Source: Vibrio sp. DW001 (lineage in GTDB: Bacteria > Pseudomonadota > Gammaproteobacteria > Enterobacterales > Vibrionaceae). From it: a DNA stretch of 64,000 nucleotides. The stretch is from positions 3,224,001 through 3,288,000 of the forward strand of contig NZ_CP091975.1 of assembly GCF_029016285.1 (NCBI RefSeq). Reading direction: 5' to 3'. Shown here in pieces: positions 31,247-40,151 of the stretch. The notes under the pieces are model-generated. The model did not search any database. It saw only the letters and a list, made by a program, of their open reading frames with translations, and had not been told where the DNA came from. How positions within the stretch are numbered: the first letter of the stretch is position 1; every line of letters begins with the position of its first letter. A program made the translations under genes and the position numbers.

Positions 31247-33085
31247 ATGAAGCTGAATCAAGTATTATCTCATACCAATCAAGTCGAACGCTCAAAGTTC
31301 GTAAATTGCATAGATAAATTGTGTCAGGATTCTAAAGACGACAAAGCACTATCTATCCAGCTGGACAAAATTGATGGTCAATTAAAAGCTGCGTCTGGGA
31401 ATGAGATAACCCAATTATTTGGGTTGGTTAAAAGGCATTTCAAAAAATCTATTCAAGAACAGATTGCTCTCGGTGGTCCACAAGTATCATTACTCATAAA
31501 TATTCTATCTCGCGACGGTAACTGTATTGCCACCGTCCCGTGGATTGAATCGTTGTATACAAAAGAATACAACGAGATTAATAACCTTAGCCAGGAAATC
31601 ATTAAAAGCATCACAGAAGCTGAATCTGTCGATTTTGAGCTTATTGGGAGACTTAGGATTTATCGTGATTGCGTGGATGCAGCATTTAACAACGATCTCA
31701 AATCTAATCGAGCAGCAAAAATATCTGAAGATGAACGCACAATCTTAAACGTTCTATCAGAAAGCTTACATTTATCAAGAGAAGAAGTTCACGCCATTGA
31801 ACACGCCATCGACCCAATACCTGAACTAGGTATAGAAAGCGCACTTGAATATTTGCGTGAGAGTGGTGTTGTTCTTGTGAATAGGCGTCGTTCTGAGGTA
31901 ATGGTAGCCGACGAAGTTGTCAACATACTTCATGAAATTCAAGGAAAAGAACTCCCTGATAAATACGTACTTAGAATTTTAAGATCTCTATCTGATGCAG
32001 AACTGTCTCATATTCTCAAAAATCATGGGCACAAGATTAGAGGAGTGAGTCGACAAGAGAAGATATCAGTAATTGCACATTCTGGTTTATCTATTCGAAG
32101 TATCCTCTCCACAGACCTACACGCTGATGATTCAACACAAAATCAACGCAAAGATCGTATCAAACAATTAATTGAGGATATGAGTCTAAATATTCAGCGA
32201 ATCGGAACACGGCTACAAGATAGGATTGATGTCCTAATTGATTGCTTGAAAGAAAGTGAAGAAGAAGAATTCAATACTTTAAGCGTGAGTGGTTATAAAG
32301 AGTTATTGGAAAGATTTTCTTTGACCAATCCAACGGTTGAAGAACGTTTAAGAGCTGACTTTGAAATTGAGAATAAAGAGACTCTAGACCCTGAAAAACT
32401 TAAGGCTCTTGGTATCACACCGTTTGATATCCTTTATCTTTACAATAATGATGAAATTAAAAATATTCGAAATGAAATGAACTTATCGAAAAAAAGAAAT
32501 CCTAGGTTACTCATTGTCGATAGCTTCGCTAGTGCAAACGATAGGTTAATCGAAAACTATCACTTACTCGCTTGTAGAGACCTACAAGGCTTAATTTCAG
32601 CAGGTGTCGATGTCAAAGAAGCAGATATAGGAATCAAGTTTGAAGAAGCTACACGCTCCATACTGGAACAATTAGGTATGAACGTAGATGAAGACCTAAG
32701 AAAGGATATCAATACTGCTAAAGACAAGGCAGATATTATCGTGTCGCTAGAAAATGACGATGTGATCATTGGAGAAGCTAAATCATTCAAAAATGGTCAA
32801 TTTGCTAAGTACTCATCAACATCAAGGCAAGTTAAGGCTTATGTAAAGCGTTGTGAGGCAAGCGGGCACCGTGTTGCTCAAGTATTGATAGTTGCTCCCG
32901 CTTTTTCCGATGATTTTGTTGATGCTGCCGATATGGATACTGAAATTAATATTTCTTTACTGGAAGCGGAAGGTTTACAGAAAATTTTAGCGGCTTACAA
33001 GCAGAGGCGAAACCCTAACTTTTCGGCAAAACTCTTAACTAAAGGCGGGTTGTTGAAGGCTGATTTGATATCGAAGTCTATTTAA
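31247..33085 (+). CDS. Large protein with C-terminal PD-(D/E)XK nuclease-like domain
   Basis: 612 residues from the ATG at 31247; an ATG at 31199 would add 16 residues with a weaker site. I do not recognise the family. The first 470 residues are charged and helical with no clear motif. The last 130 carry a probable restriction-endonuclease-like core: D496 in ADIIVSLENDD, then IIGEAKS with E510-x-K512, then a helix with RQVKAYVKRCE and the strand VAQVLIVAPAF. It stands alone between tRNA-Ile and an IS3 element, is AT-rich, and could be a stand-alone defence or mobile-element nuclease. No methyltransferase or helicase gene accompanies it. Confidence 0.7.
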   Translation: MKLNQVLSHTNQVERSKFVNCIDKLCQDSKDDKALSIQLDKIDGQLKAASGNEITQLFGLVKRHFKKSIQEQIALGGPQVSLLINILSRDGNCIATVPWIESLYTKEYNEINNLSQEIIKSITEAESVDFELIGRLRIYRDCVDAAFNNDLKSNRAAKISEDERTILNVLSESLHLSREEVHAIEHAIDPIPELGIESALEYLRESGVVLVNRRRSEVMVADEVVNILHEIQGKELPDKYVLRILRSLSDAELSHILKNHGHKIRGVSRQEKISVIAHSGLSIRSILSTDLHADDSTQNQRKDRIKQLIEDMSLNIQRIGTRLQDRIDVLIDCLKESEEEEFNTLSVSGYKELLERFSLTNPTVEERLRADFEIENKETLDPEKLKALGITPFDILYLYNNDEIKNIRNEMNLSKKRNPRLLIVDSFASANDRLIENYHLLACRDLQGLISAGVDVKEADIGIKFEEATRSILEQLGMNVDEDLRKDINTAKDKADIIVSLENDDVIIGEAKSFKNGQFAKYSSTSRQVKAYVKRCEASGHRVAQVLIVAPAFSDDFVDAADMDTEINISLLEAEGLQKILAAYKQRRNPNFSAKLLTKGGLLKADLISKSI

Positions 33086-33149
33086 AACTCATATGAAATA
33101 AAAACTAGATATTTATAGTCTTGTCCCGTCCTAAAATACGTTGACGGTT

Positions 33150-33959
33150 TTAATAGAAGGTCAGAAGCTTTTCGCTCTGACCTTTTTTGTGCACCTCGTT
33201 TGGTGTCTCCATTCCCAAGCTTAAATGCGGTCTCATTTCATTATATATCTGTATTGATTCATCAACGAGCAGTTTTAATTCATCAAGTCCTCGGCACTTG
33301 TACAACAAAAACTCCTGTTTCAGTATGCCATTTATACGCTCTGCAAGGGCATTTTGATAACAGTCATACCCATCTGTCATCGATGGCTTAATTCCGCTTC
33401 TTGTCAATGCTGTCTGATAAACACCAGAGCAATATTGTAGTCCTCTATCTGAATGATGAATGGCATTACGGCTGTATTGCCGATTCTTGACGGCCATATT
33501 CAGTGCTTTGACGACATCTGTTGCCTTCATCTCGTTACTTAATTCATATCCCATTATTTTCCTGCTGTAAGCACCAGTGACCAAAGACAAATAATGTACT
33601 CCTTGCTCTGATTCCACATAAGTAATATCGCTAACAAATACTTCTTCAGGTGTTTTGGGGGAATGCTCTTTAAGTAAGTTCGGATGCTTGCGCATCCAGT
33701 GGTTACTATTCGTCGTTTTCGTATAACTTTTACGAGGTTGGACAAGCATTCCTTGTTCTCTTAAGTAACGAAATAACCCATCCCTACCAAGCTTGATACC
33801 TTGTTTTTCCAGTTCTGGCTTAATTAGTTGGTAAAGCTTTCTAGCCCAAATTCGTGGCATATATTTGCGCCAGTACATCACGCACTCTCGAACAGGTTCG
33901 AGTTTCTTAGCTCTATTTTGTATCCGTTTGATCGCTTGATAAACACATTGAGCAGTCAT
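33150..33959 (-). CDS. IS3-family transposase OrfB (DDE catalytic part)
   Basis: 269 residues from the ATG at 33959, but the frame is open upstream through QVKLAPACRALG to the slippery site at 34034, so the active product is probably the OrfAB fusion. The DD(35)E triad is seen in VSDITYVES, HHSDRGLQYCS and NALAERINGILKQE, with 35 residues between the second Asp and the Glu. An HTH_21-like segment precedes the core. Confidence 0.93.
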   Translation of the reverse strand: MTAQCVYQAIKRIQNRAKKLEPVRECVMYWRKYMPRIWARKLYQLIKPELEKQGIKLGRDGLFRYLREQGMLVQPRKSYTKTTNSNHWMRKHPNLLKEHSPKTPEEVFVSDITYVESEQGVHYLSLVTGAYSRKIMGYELSNEMKATDVVKALNMAVKNRQYSRNAIHHSDRGLQYCSGVYQTALTRSGIKPSMTDGYDCYQNALAERINGILKQEFLLYKCRGLDELKLLVDESIQIYNEMRPHLSLGMETPNEVHKKGQSEKLLTFY

Positions 33960-33988
33960 CCCTAGAGCGCGACAAGCAGGAGCGAGTT

Positions 33989-34384
33989 TTACTTGTCCCT
34001 TTTCTTTGGCTTGCCAGAGGGTTCGGATAAGTACTTTTTTCTTAGACCTGCCCCGTATTCTTTATCCATGATATCAACCATCCCATTGAGGACGATATTC
34101 TTCATTTTCTCTTCTTCTAGTTGACGTTCGAGGCGCTTGATTTTTTGAGCTGGAGTCTCTTTTGATTTAAGCATATTGGGTACATAAATTGGTTTCGACC
34201 AATCTAGTTTACCATGCTTTCTTAACCACACGAGCACGGTGCTGCGCCCCTGGATGCCATAGTATTTTTGAGCTTGCTTGTAGGTGAAATCGCCTTTTTC
34301 AACTTGATTGACTACTGCCAATTTAAAGCCTAATGAGTAATCTCTTTGTGAGCGTCGAGCTCGGTTGGGTGTTGGATTGTCCAT
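33989..34384 (-). CDS. IS3-family transposase OrfA (DNA-binding part)
   Basis: 131 residues from the ATG at 34384, which has a GAGGA site 8 nt upstream; the longer frame to 34444 starts outside the element. It has a helix-turn-helix (YKQAQKYYGIQGRSTVLVWLRKHG) and a leucine-zipper-like C-terminus (IKRLERQLEEEKMKNIVL), typical of IS3 OrfA. Confidence 0.9.
   Translation of the reverse strand: MDNPTPNRARRSQRDYSLGFKLAVVNQVEKGDFTYKQAQKYYGIQGRSTVLVWLRKHGKLDWSKPIYVPNMLKSKETPAQKIKRLERQLEEEKMKNIVLNGMVDIMDKEYGAGLRKKYLSEPSGKPKKRDK
34034..34040 (-). promoter_or_regulatory. Programmed -1 frameshift site in the IS3 transposase
   Basis: The heptamer A AAA AAG is in the orfA frame. A -1 slip here moves ribosomes into the orfB frame (GTA CTT ATC), which is open to the orfB stop. 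This is the standard way IS3 elements make the full transposase. Confidence 0.85.
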
Positions 34385-34435
34385 TTTAAAGTCCTCAATG
34401 TGTAAACACATTTCAGGACGAGACATCTTATTAAT

Positions 34436-34467
34436 AAAAGCCAAAAATATACCTTTTATTGGCTTTT
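34436..34467. terminator. Hairpin flanking the IS, possibly the displaced terminator of the nuclease-like gene
   Basis: 9-bp perfect stem AAAAGCCAA / TTGGCTTTT with a 14-nt loop. It lies just outside the right IS end. Before the insertion it would have followed the 31247-33085 gene by about 50 bp. Confidence 0.6.
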
Positions 34468-34559
34468 AATTTTACTACACATTAACTAGTTCCGTGAGAG
34501 TGCACGCACTTGACAAAAAATAGAAGTAAAATAGTGTGCGTAATTGTATGCATTGATGG

Positions 34560-34643
34560 TTAATTACGTCGTTGGAACTGACGAATCCCCCAACAAGCCG
34601 CCCAAGCATCCACTCTAGCCGCCGCATCTAGTGGGTCTTCATC
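34560..34643 (-). pseudogene. Possible remnant of a phage P2 gpA-type replication endonuclease
   Basis: The minus-strand frame reads DEDPLDAAARVDAWAACWGI then RQFQ before a stop. This resembles, from memory, the WGIRQFQ region of P2 gpA-like replication endonucleases. It is closed by stops on both sides, so it can only be a fragment. The rest of 34426-34866 shows no gene, only the IS-flanking hairpin and repeat copy B. Confidence 0.35.
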
Positions 34644-34734
34644 CTAAATACCTGTGTCCAGAAGCCAAAGGGAAATAAACCATACAAAACCGAAAGGTAA
34701 CTAATTAACAATATGAATGTAGTGGAGCAGAGAG

Positions 34735-34793
34735 CAATGGGCAGGGATGCCCATTGATAAGCGTACAAGGACGTCTTGAGCGGTCTGCGGAAT
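34735..34793 (+). repeat. 59-bp intergenic repeat, copy B
   Basis: 49 of 59 positions match 13706-13764. Here the leading hairpin is perfect: CAATGGGC, loop AGGGAT, GCCCATTG. Both copies are in gene-free DNA and in the same orientation. Confidence 0.75.
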
Positions 34794-34866
34794 TATATAT
34801 ATTTATGTTGTTCAAAAACGTCACACACTACGCTTAATACTACAAAGATATTCGAACAGCTGGCGC

Positions 34867-35655
34867 TTAAGAAAAACTCTCAATATCTTGATAATATTTG
34901 ATAGTTTTTAGCTTCAATTCCTGTTGTGCATATTGGTCGGCAACAATAATAGCGTGCCTGTGTAATTGAAGAGCGGTGACTGTCCATATATGAGTAATGT
35001 TACCTTCAACGGCATGCTGGACAGCAAGCGCTTTGTTATGACCAGAAGCAAGAATCATCACTTCTTTTGCAGACAACAACGTAGCCACACCGATCGTTAA
35101 TGCATAATCAGGGACGTTATTTACATCATTGTCAAAGAAACGTGAGTTCGCTTCTTTTGTAGAATGCGTCAGTTTCATCGAACGAGTAAGGGAAGACAAC
35201 GATGAGCCAGCCTCGTTGAAAGCAATATGACCATCAACGCCAACTCCACCAAGGAAAAGATCGATTCCGCCAAATGATTGAATTTTGTCTTCATATGCAG
35301 AGCATTCCGCTTCTAGATCAGCAGCATTACCGTTAAGAAGGTGGATGTTTTCTTCCTTAATATCAATGTCATTAAACAAATTTTTGTACATAAAAGAATG
35401 ATATGACTCTGGGTGTTCTTGAGGTAACCCAACATACTCATCCATATTAAAGGTAACGACATTTTCAAAACTGATTTCGCCCGCTTTAAATAAATCAATT
35501 AGGCAGCGATAGGTGGCTAAAGGTGTTCCTCCTGTTGGAAGCCCTAATACAAATGGGCGTTCAGGGGTTGGACCAAATTCATTGATTTTGTTAATAATAT
35601 AAAGAGCAGACCATTGAGCAACCTGCTCACCGCTGTCTAAAGGAATAAATCTCAT
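34867..35655 (-). CDS. Glucosamine-6-phosphate deaminase-like protein (NagB family)
   Basis: 262 residues, close to the 266 of E. coli NagB. Family motifs are [12 protein letters not shown] (phosphate loop), [10 protein letters not shown] (Asp corresponding to D72), and [17 protein letters not shown] (Asp-His-Glu proton relay). It should convert an amino-sugar phosphate to a keto-sugar phosphate and ammonia. It is encoded 2 bp after the yhfW homologue, so it is the last gene of the yhfZYXW half-operon. The main nagB of the genome may be elsewhere. Confidence 0.85.
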   Translation of the reverse strand: MRFIPLDSGEQVAQWSALYIINKINEFGPTPERPFVLGLPTGGTPLATYRCLIDLFKAGEISFENVVTFNMDEYVGLPQEHPESYHSFMYKNLFNDIDIKEENIHLLNGNAADLEAECSAYEDKIQSFGGIDLFLGGVGVDGHIAFNEAGSSLSSLTRSMKLTHSTKEANSRFFDNDVNNVPDYALTIGVATLLSAKEVMILASGHNKALAVQHAVEGNITHIWTVTALQLHRHAIIVADQYAQQELKLKTIKYYQDIESFS

Positions 35656-35657
35656 TG

Positions 35658-36872
35658 TTACGCCTCAATTAAATTTGGTAGAAATGAAGAGCCATATTGT
35701 GGCGGTTGAGCATTAAAAAAATCACAGGCGGTAGCGCCAATATCCGCGAGTGTTGTTCGTTCGCCCAAGTTTCGGTGATCTAATCCGGATTGATAAACGA
35801 GCAGTGGCACATACTCACGAGTGTGTTTGGAGTGCCCTATGTATGGGTCATTCCCGTGATCTGCCGTGACGATCAACAGATCATCGTCTGCCATGAGATT
35901 GATGATTTTACTTAATCCCAAGTCTGCCCGTTCTAATGTATGCCAATATAAATCTGGATTCTGTTTGTGCCCAGAAAGATCGGTTTCCTGAACATTAATA
36001 CAGAAGAACCCCTGCGGATTATTTCGTATCTGCTTAAGACTTGTCGAGAAAACATCGTCAGTATCAACGATCTTGTCATGGCTTATGCCATGCGGATTTT
36101 GTACGATATCAGCCACTTTTCCGACAAGTGTCGTTTTGATATTTTGTTGATGAAGCATCTCTGGTGCTTGGACCAAATGATCGACACCATAGCCGAGATG
36201 AACGACCTGAAATCCATTGTCATAAGCGCCAGACTTGGGTGCATTGACACCTATACATTGCCCTTTAACTTCGATTGCATTGATCAAATTTTGGTTGGAA
36301 TCTAAATAGCCACCAAACACCACATTTCTGGCAACATAGCTGTTATCTCTAACTACCTTACCCAATACTTGCAACGCTTCAAAGCTTATATGATTGAAAT
36401 TAGCCGTCACGTTATAGACCTGCCCTAACTCTGCTTCCAAATTATCGCCAACCGCAACGCAACCATCAACAAGCAGAAGTTCAGCCCCCTCTCTAGCGAT
36501 TCGTTCAACGACATATCCTTCACAGACGAGTGCTTTTTCAACCTGGTCAATGGCATTAAAAAAAGGCTTTACCAAAGGAGATTTCGGTTTTGTCCCCATT
36601 AATTCTTGATGGCCAGCGAAGGTGTCACAACCTTCGTGTTTTAGTTGGATTTTCCCTGTATTTGCACCTTGTGAGAATGGAATAGCTGAGCGACGACATT
36701 GAACAATATTATTGAGCCCTAGCTTACCCAATGTTGGCAACTTTTTTGTTGAAAAGGCAGACAACAGTTTATGTGCCGTATTCGCGCCAATATCTTGAGG
36801 TCTAGACGTTTTGACATCGGGCATCTCGCCAATACCAAACCCGTCAAGCACCACCACAATAAACCTACTCAT
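35658..36872 (-). CDS. yhfW: YhfW-type phosphopentomutase-like metalloenzyme
   Basis: 404 residues of the alkaline-phosphatase superfamily, close to phosphopentomutase (DeoB). Metal-site motifs are [13 protein letters not shown] at the N-terminus, and TADHGNDP with [14 protein letters not shown] at the C-terminus. The ATG at 36872 is the family start and overlaps the yhfX end by 8 bp. A phosphosugar mutase role is inferred; the substrate is unknown. Confidence 0.87.
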   Translation of the reverse strand: MSRFIVVVLDGFGIGEMPDVKTSRPQDIGANTAHKLLSAFSTKKLPTLGKLGLNNIVQCRRSAIPFSQGANTGKIQLKHEGCDTFAGHQELMGTKPKSPLVKPFFNAIDQVEKALVCEGYVVERIAREGAELLLVDGCVAVGDNLEAELGQVYNVTANFNHISFEALQVLGKVVRDNSYVARNVVFGGYLDSNQNLINAIEVKGQCIGVNAPKSGAYDNGFQVVHLGYGVDHLVQAPEMLHQQNIKTTLVGKVADIVQNPHGISHDKIVDTDDVFSTSLKQIRNNPQGFFCINVQETDLSGHKQNPDLYWHTLERADLGLSKIINLMADDDLLIVTADHGNDPYIGHSKHTREYVPLLVYQSGLDHRNLGERTTLADIGATACDFFNAQPPQYGSSFLPNLIEA

Positions 36873-38004
36873 TAATAGGATCTCCCAAAGCCGTGTAGCG
36901 TCCAATAATTTTAGGTGAACCCGTTTGGATACCATCAACAAGAACCACATCCGATCGCGTTACAAAGATTTGGGTTCTGAATGCCATGATGACCGGTGAA
37001 CCAATAGCATGTTTTCCTGATAACTTCAGGTGGTAATCGATTGAGCTTGGTTCATCATTGGAGACCAAAACCTTCTCACCATTTACAAGTGCTTTATTTA
37101 AATGACCACGGCGATAATACCCACCAGCAAAACAGTAAGAGTTGTCAGCAAAGTGATGCGAAACCTCTGACAAATACAACATCGCTATTTTTTCTGGTTG
37201 AGAGCCGTCTGTATTTGCGGGAAACGTGCCTGTGAGTGCATGCCCTGGTTCGCCGTGAGTCCCGCCAAACTCATGAATCATTGGAAGCGTTTCACAGCAC
37301 GTTGACGACGGCATGTTTAGTTGATTCAATGGAATAGAGTTGGGCCAGTTTTTTTTCACGCTAAGTAATGTTTTCAAATTATTGGTAGGCTTAACACTTT
37401 TACCATCATGTAAAAAGCAAGGAAAGTGAGTGATTCCTTCTATTATCAGTCCTCCCAGCTTGCTTAATTTAGCGAGAACATCAGGCATAGTTGACAATGA
37501 GAAGCCAGATTCTTGGTTGATGTAGAGCAGGTCATCCTTGTCATAAAATTTGACAAGAATACGCTGTTTAATATTTAGTTCACTCGCAATTTTCGAGATG
37601 GATTGCGCTTTTTCCAAGGAATACACGGTGATGACTTCGGGTTGAATGTCGCGAATGATTTCCCGCAACATACTTTCTGGTGGTTGGACAAGGTGACCAA
37701 TATGGCTGATCTTGATTCCAGATTTATGAAGTACTCTTGCTTCTTTAAAATCGACGGCAACTACGCCTTCAAATCCCATATTCTCTAATAACTTAGCCAA
37801 GTACGGGTTCCGACCAAATTGTTTTGTCATGCAGTACAGTTTAATGCCCAACGCATCGGCTTTTTGCTTGATTTTTAAAGCATTATTTCTAAATTGTTCT
37901 ACATCAATGATGTATGAATCGGGCAATAATTCGCCGTTAGCGTGCAAAGCAATAGCCGCATTAATTAACGAAGAATTTTGTTTTTCAAGGGCGTCTAAAA
38001 ACAT
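36865..38004 (-). CDS. yhfX: YhfX-type PLP-dependent alanine-racemase-like protein
   Basis: 379 residues of the fold-III PLP family (alanine racemase N-terminal domain). The probable PLP lysine is in YCMTKQFGRNPYLAKLL near residue 62. Other features are GVVAVDFKEARVLH and the C-terminal GSPVIMAFRTQIFVTRSDVV. The E. coli homologue has no firmly known reaction. It is cotranscribed with yhfW. Confidence 0.87.
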   Translation of the reverse strand: MFLDALEKQNSSLINAAIALHANGELLPDSYIIDVEQFRNNALKIKQKADALGIKLYCMTKQFGRNPYLAKLLENMGFEGVVAVDFKEARVLHKSGIKISHIGHLVQPPESMLREIIRDIQPEVITVYSLEKAQSISKIASELNIKQRILVKFYDKDDLLYINQESGFSLSTMPDVLAKLSKLGGLIIEGITHFPCFLHDGKSVKPTNNLKTLLSVKKNWPNSIPLNQLNMPSSTCCETLPMIHEFGGTHGEPGHALTGTFPANTDGSQPEKIAMLYLSEVSHHFADNSYCFAGGYYRRGHLNKALVNGEKVLVSNDEPSSIDYHLKLSGKHAIGSPVIMAFRTQIFVTRSDVVLVDGIQTGSPKIIGRYTALGDPINE

Positions 38005-38062
38005 CAGTTACTTACCATTAATTCAATATTTTGAATATTTACAATGTAAAAAAAATAGGTAC

Positions 38063-38416
38063 TTAATTTAATAAAATAGAATAGAGGTTGCTAAGAAAGA
38101 AGCTATTCTCCGATTCTGGTACATGAGATAACCCTGCTGCGTGACACAATTGGTTATTCATCTCGACAATAATAGGATATTTCTCATCAGTGAGTATTTC
38201 ATCAAGAATATCCGCATCTAAACCAGCGCTGATAGCGTCTTCAGATCGAATTCGATCAACCGCTCTTGCGAAGTGCGTCATAGCCATTTGAATCTGTTCG
38301 CTAGAGGTGTCCACATCCCACTCTTTAACTAAGATGTTCACAGCCTGTAAGGTTGCATCATGTGCATATTGACTAATAACATTAGCGCCTAGCAGCATTG
38401 TCATTCTTTCGTTCAT
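38063..38416 (-). CDS. yhfY: YhfY-type PRD domain protein
   Basis: 117 residues, matching the length of E. coli YhfY (about 120). It looks like a single PTS-regulation-domain helical bundle (MAMTHFARAVDRIRSED, LCHAAGL). It has no DNA-binding part of its own and may respond to phosphotransferase signalling. It is encoded between yhfZ and yhfX. Confidence 0.8.
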   Translation of the reverse strand: MNERMTMLLGANVISQYAHDATLQAVNILVKEWDVDTSSEQIQMAMTHFARAVDRIRSEDAISAGLDADILDEILTDEKYPIIVEMNNQLCHAAGLSHVPESENSFFLSNLYSILLN

Positions 38417-38426
38417 ATTTACTCCA

Positions 38427-39344
38427 TTAATAGCTGGGAATTAACTTGCCAGCTATTACTTTTTGTTGGTATTCAAGTAGTTCTTGTGTGTTGATTTGCA
38501 TTGATATTAATTTTTCTAGATATTCGGATTTAGTATTAATGCAAATAGCCACTTCTGATGCTTGAGCACACTCTGGAATATCTAAAGTGATATGGGTGAG
38601 TCCCTTGGCCGATAAATCACTGATGTTAGAGGGGCACCAAATCGAGCCATCGATAAAACCGGTTTCTATCGCATTTAAACATTCGTTATACGGCACACTT
38701 ATAACTTCAATTTCTTTGTCTTTAAAATAAGCATTGGTTAGCAATATTTGATCAGGCGAGTCACTATCGACCCCAATTCTCAACGGTTTATTATCATTTT
38801 GTGGCGCGTTTTCCTTAGTGATAAAAAGATGACGTTGAGTGTAACTTTCTGTCCCTAACGACAATACAATCTTTAGCTCTCTTTTGTCTTCTAAAGAGAG
38901 CGCTGAAAGCTTAGACATAATGGCCATTTGATAAGTCATGTTGGCTAAACACTCGGCTCTTACTCCAGCCCCTCTCATATGAGCGAAGTAAAATGGAAAT
39001 GAAGTGATTTGTTTTTTTAATCCTCCAGCCAACCCTTCATAATGCTTGGTATAGGGTAATGGCATTGCACATACCACGTTGCCTATATCCGCAAGTTGGA
39101 GAAGTTTTTTATAATTCATTTGAGTAATGAACGTGCCATTCCTACCTTGTTTGTGTAGGAATACCGCTTCTTCTGATTCAATCAAATGAATAGCTTTTGT
39201 CGCGTAACCTACAGATACACCGTAAAGTTCGGCTAATGTGCTCACTTTCTCTAACCGATTACCTACTTCTTCTTTAAGTAAATGGCGTGCGATATTTCGT
39301 ACCGCAGTGCCTTTCTTCATCAAAAACTTATCGCTCATATCCAC
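38427..39344 (-). CDS. yhfZ: YhfZ-type transcriptional regulator
   Basis: 305 residues. An N-terminal winged-helix region (LAELYGVSVGYATKAIHLIESEEAVFL) is followed by a periplasmic-binding-protein-like domain (about 85-300; GVDSDSPDQILLTNAYF), probably for an effector. The start is GTG at 39344 or ATG at 39338. It is the first gene of the leftward half and sits beside the divergent control region, so it is the likely local regulator. Confidence 0.85.
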   Translation of the reverse strand: MDMSDKFLMKKGTAVRNIARHLLKEEVGNRLEKVSTLAELYGVSVGYATKAIHLIESEEAVFLHKQGRNGTFITQMNYKKLLQLADIGNVVCAMPLPYTKHYEGLAGGLKKQITSFPFYFAHMRGAGVRAECLANMTYQMAIMSKLSALSLEDKRELKIVLSLGTESYTQRHLFITKENAPQNDNKPLRIGVDSDSPDQILLTNAYFKDKEIEVISVPYNECLNAIETGFIDGSIWCPSNISDLSAKGLTHITLDIPECAQASEVAICINTKSEYLEKLISMQINTQELLEYQQKVIAGKLIPSY

Positions 39345-39779
39345 AAATCATCACAAAATTGATGATTTATTCTAAGGTTTAATGTCTTCAGTGCAATAGC
39401 CAATGTTAGTAAGATTAGACGTACATCACATAATCTATATAATCCACTGAACCAATAAATATCAATACTCTTAAAATTCATGACGTTACAACCAACATTA
39501 TGATGAGCCTCTCATTTATAATCAATTTTACTTCAAACAAGTCGTGCCTAGATGTATCTTTCTCTCATTCACGTCGTTTCTTCATCTTTAATCTTCATTA
39601 TTTTGAATATTAAAGATGAAGAAACTCTGGTTAGAAAAATAACGAGTAAAATGAACATGCTAGGTTTTTCGTTCTATTCTGTTTTTGAATAGGGAAACGT
39701 CATCGTTTTCTTAAGTATGAAGGATCGTATAGTTGTGTAACGCATCGTGATTCTTAATCAATTAAATAAAGGGACAAAT
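39345..39779. promoter_or_regulatory. Divergent control region of the yhf locus with a 17-bp perfect inverted repeat
   Basis: 435 bp without genes. It contains GTTTCTTCATCTTTAAT (39576-39592) and its exact reverse complement (39609-39625) with a 16-nt spacer. This is a candidate YhfZ operator or a stable hairpin in the yhfU leader. The 12-mer ATTTTGAATATT in it (39600-39611) also occurs between yhfX and yhfY (38027-38038). Confidence 0.65.
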
Positions 39780-40148
39780 ATGAAATTTGTAGTTGGTGGT
39801 CAAATCGAACGTGATGCTATCCGTAACGCGCTTGAGGGTTTAGTCCAAGGCACGGATATTACGATTGACGTTATGGGTGACATTGAAGCATCACAAGCCG
39901 TTAAAAACGGTCAAGCTGATTACTACTTTGGCGCATGTAATACTGGTGCTGGCGGTGCATTAGCGATGGCGATAGCGCTTATTGGTTTTAACAAATGTGG
40001 CACGGTAGGAATGCCGGGGAAAATTATTCCCACGGAAGAAATGACGAAAATGATATCGGACGGTGTCGTTGCTTTTGGCTTTACAGGTCAGGATATTGAT
40101 GTTGTTTTGCCCATTTTGGTGCCAGCAATTCTTAAATTCAAGGAGTAA
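39780..40148 (+). CDS. yhfU: YhfU-type DUF2620 protein
   Basis: 122 residues starting MKFVVGGQIERDAIRNAL, with an AAGGGA site 5 nt upstream. A glycine-rich stretch GACNTGAGGALAMAIALIG is characteristic of the DUF2620 family. It is small, soluble and of unknown function. It is encoded 3 bp before the YhfT transporter, so it may be a partner of it. Confidence 0.87.
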   Translation: MKFVVGGQIERDAIRNALEGLVQGTDITIDVMGDIEASQAVKNGQADYYFGACNTGAGGALAMAIALIGFNKCGTVGMPGKIIPTEEMTKMISDGVVAFGFTGQDIDVVLPILVPAILKFKE

Positions 40149-40151
40149 GTT

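Larger units (their letters stand above)
33122..34425 (-). mobile_element. Complete IS3-family insertion sequence (1304 bp)
   Basis: The terminal inverted repeats begin TGTCCCGTCCTAAAAT (left) and TGTCTCGTCCTGAAAT (right, minus strand), with TG...CA ends as in the IS3 family. A 3-bp duplication TCT flanks it on both sides (33119-33121 and 34426-34428), so the ends are intact and the insertion may be recent. It contains two overlapping-frame genes, orfA and orfB, joined by a slippery site. Confidence 0.92.

Noticed and set aside
30961..34500. Search for a duplicated tRNA-Ile 3' end (att site) bounding an island
   Set aside because: No repeat of the last 15-20 bases of the tRNA was found by eye in the downstream accessory patch, so no island boundary is claimed.
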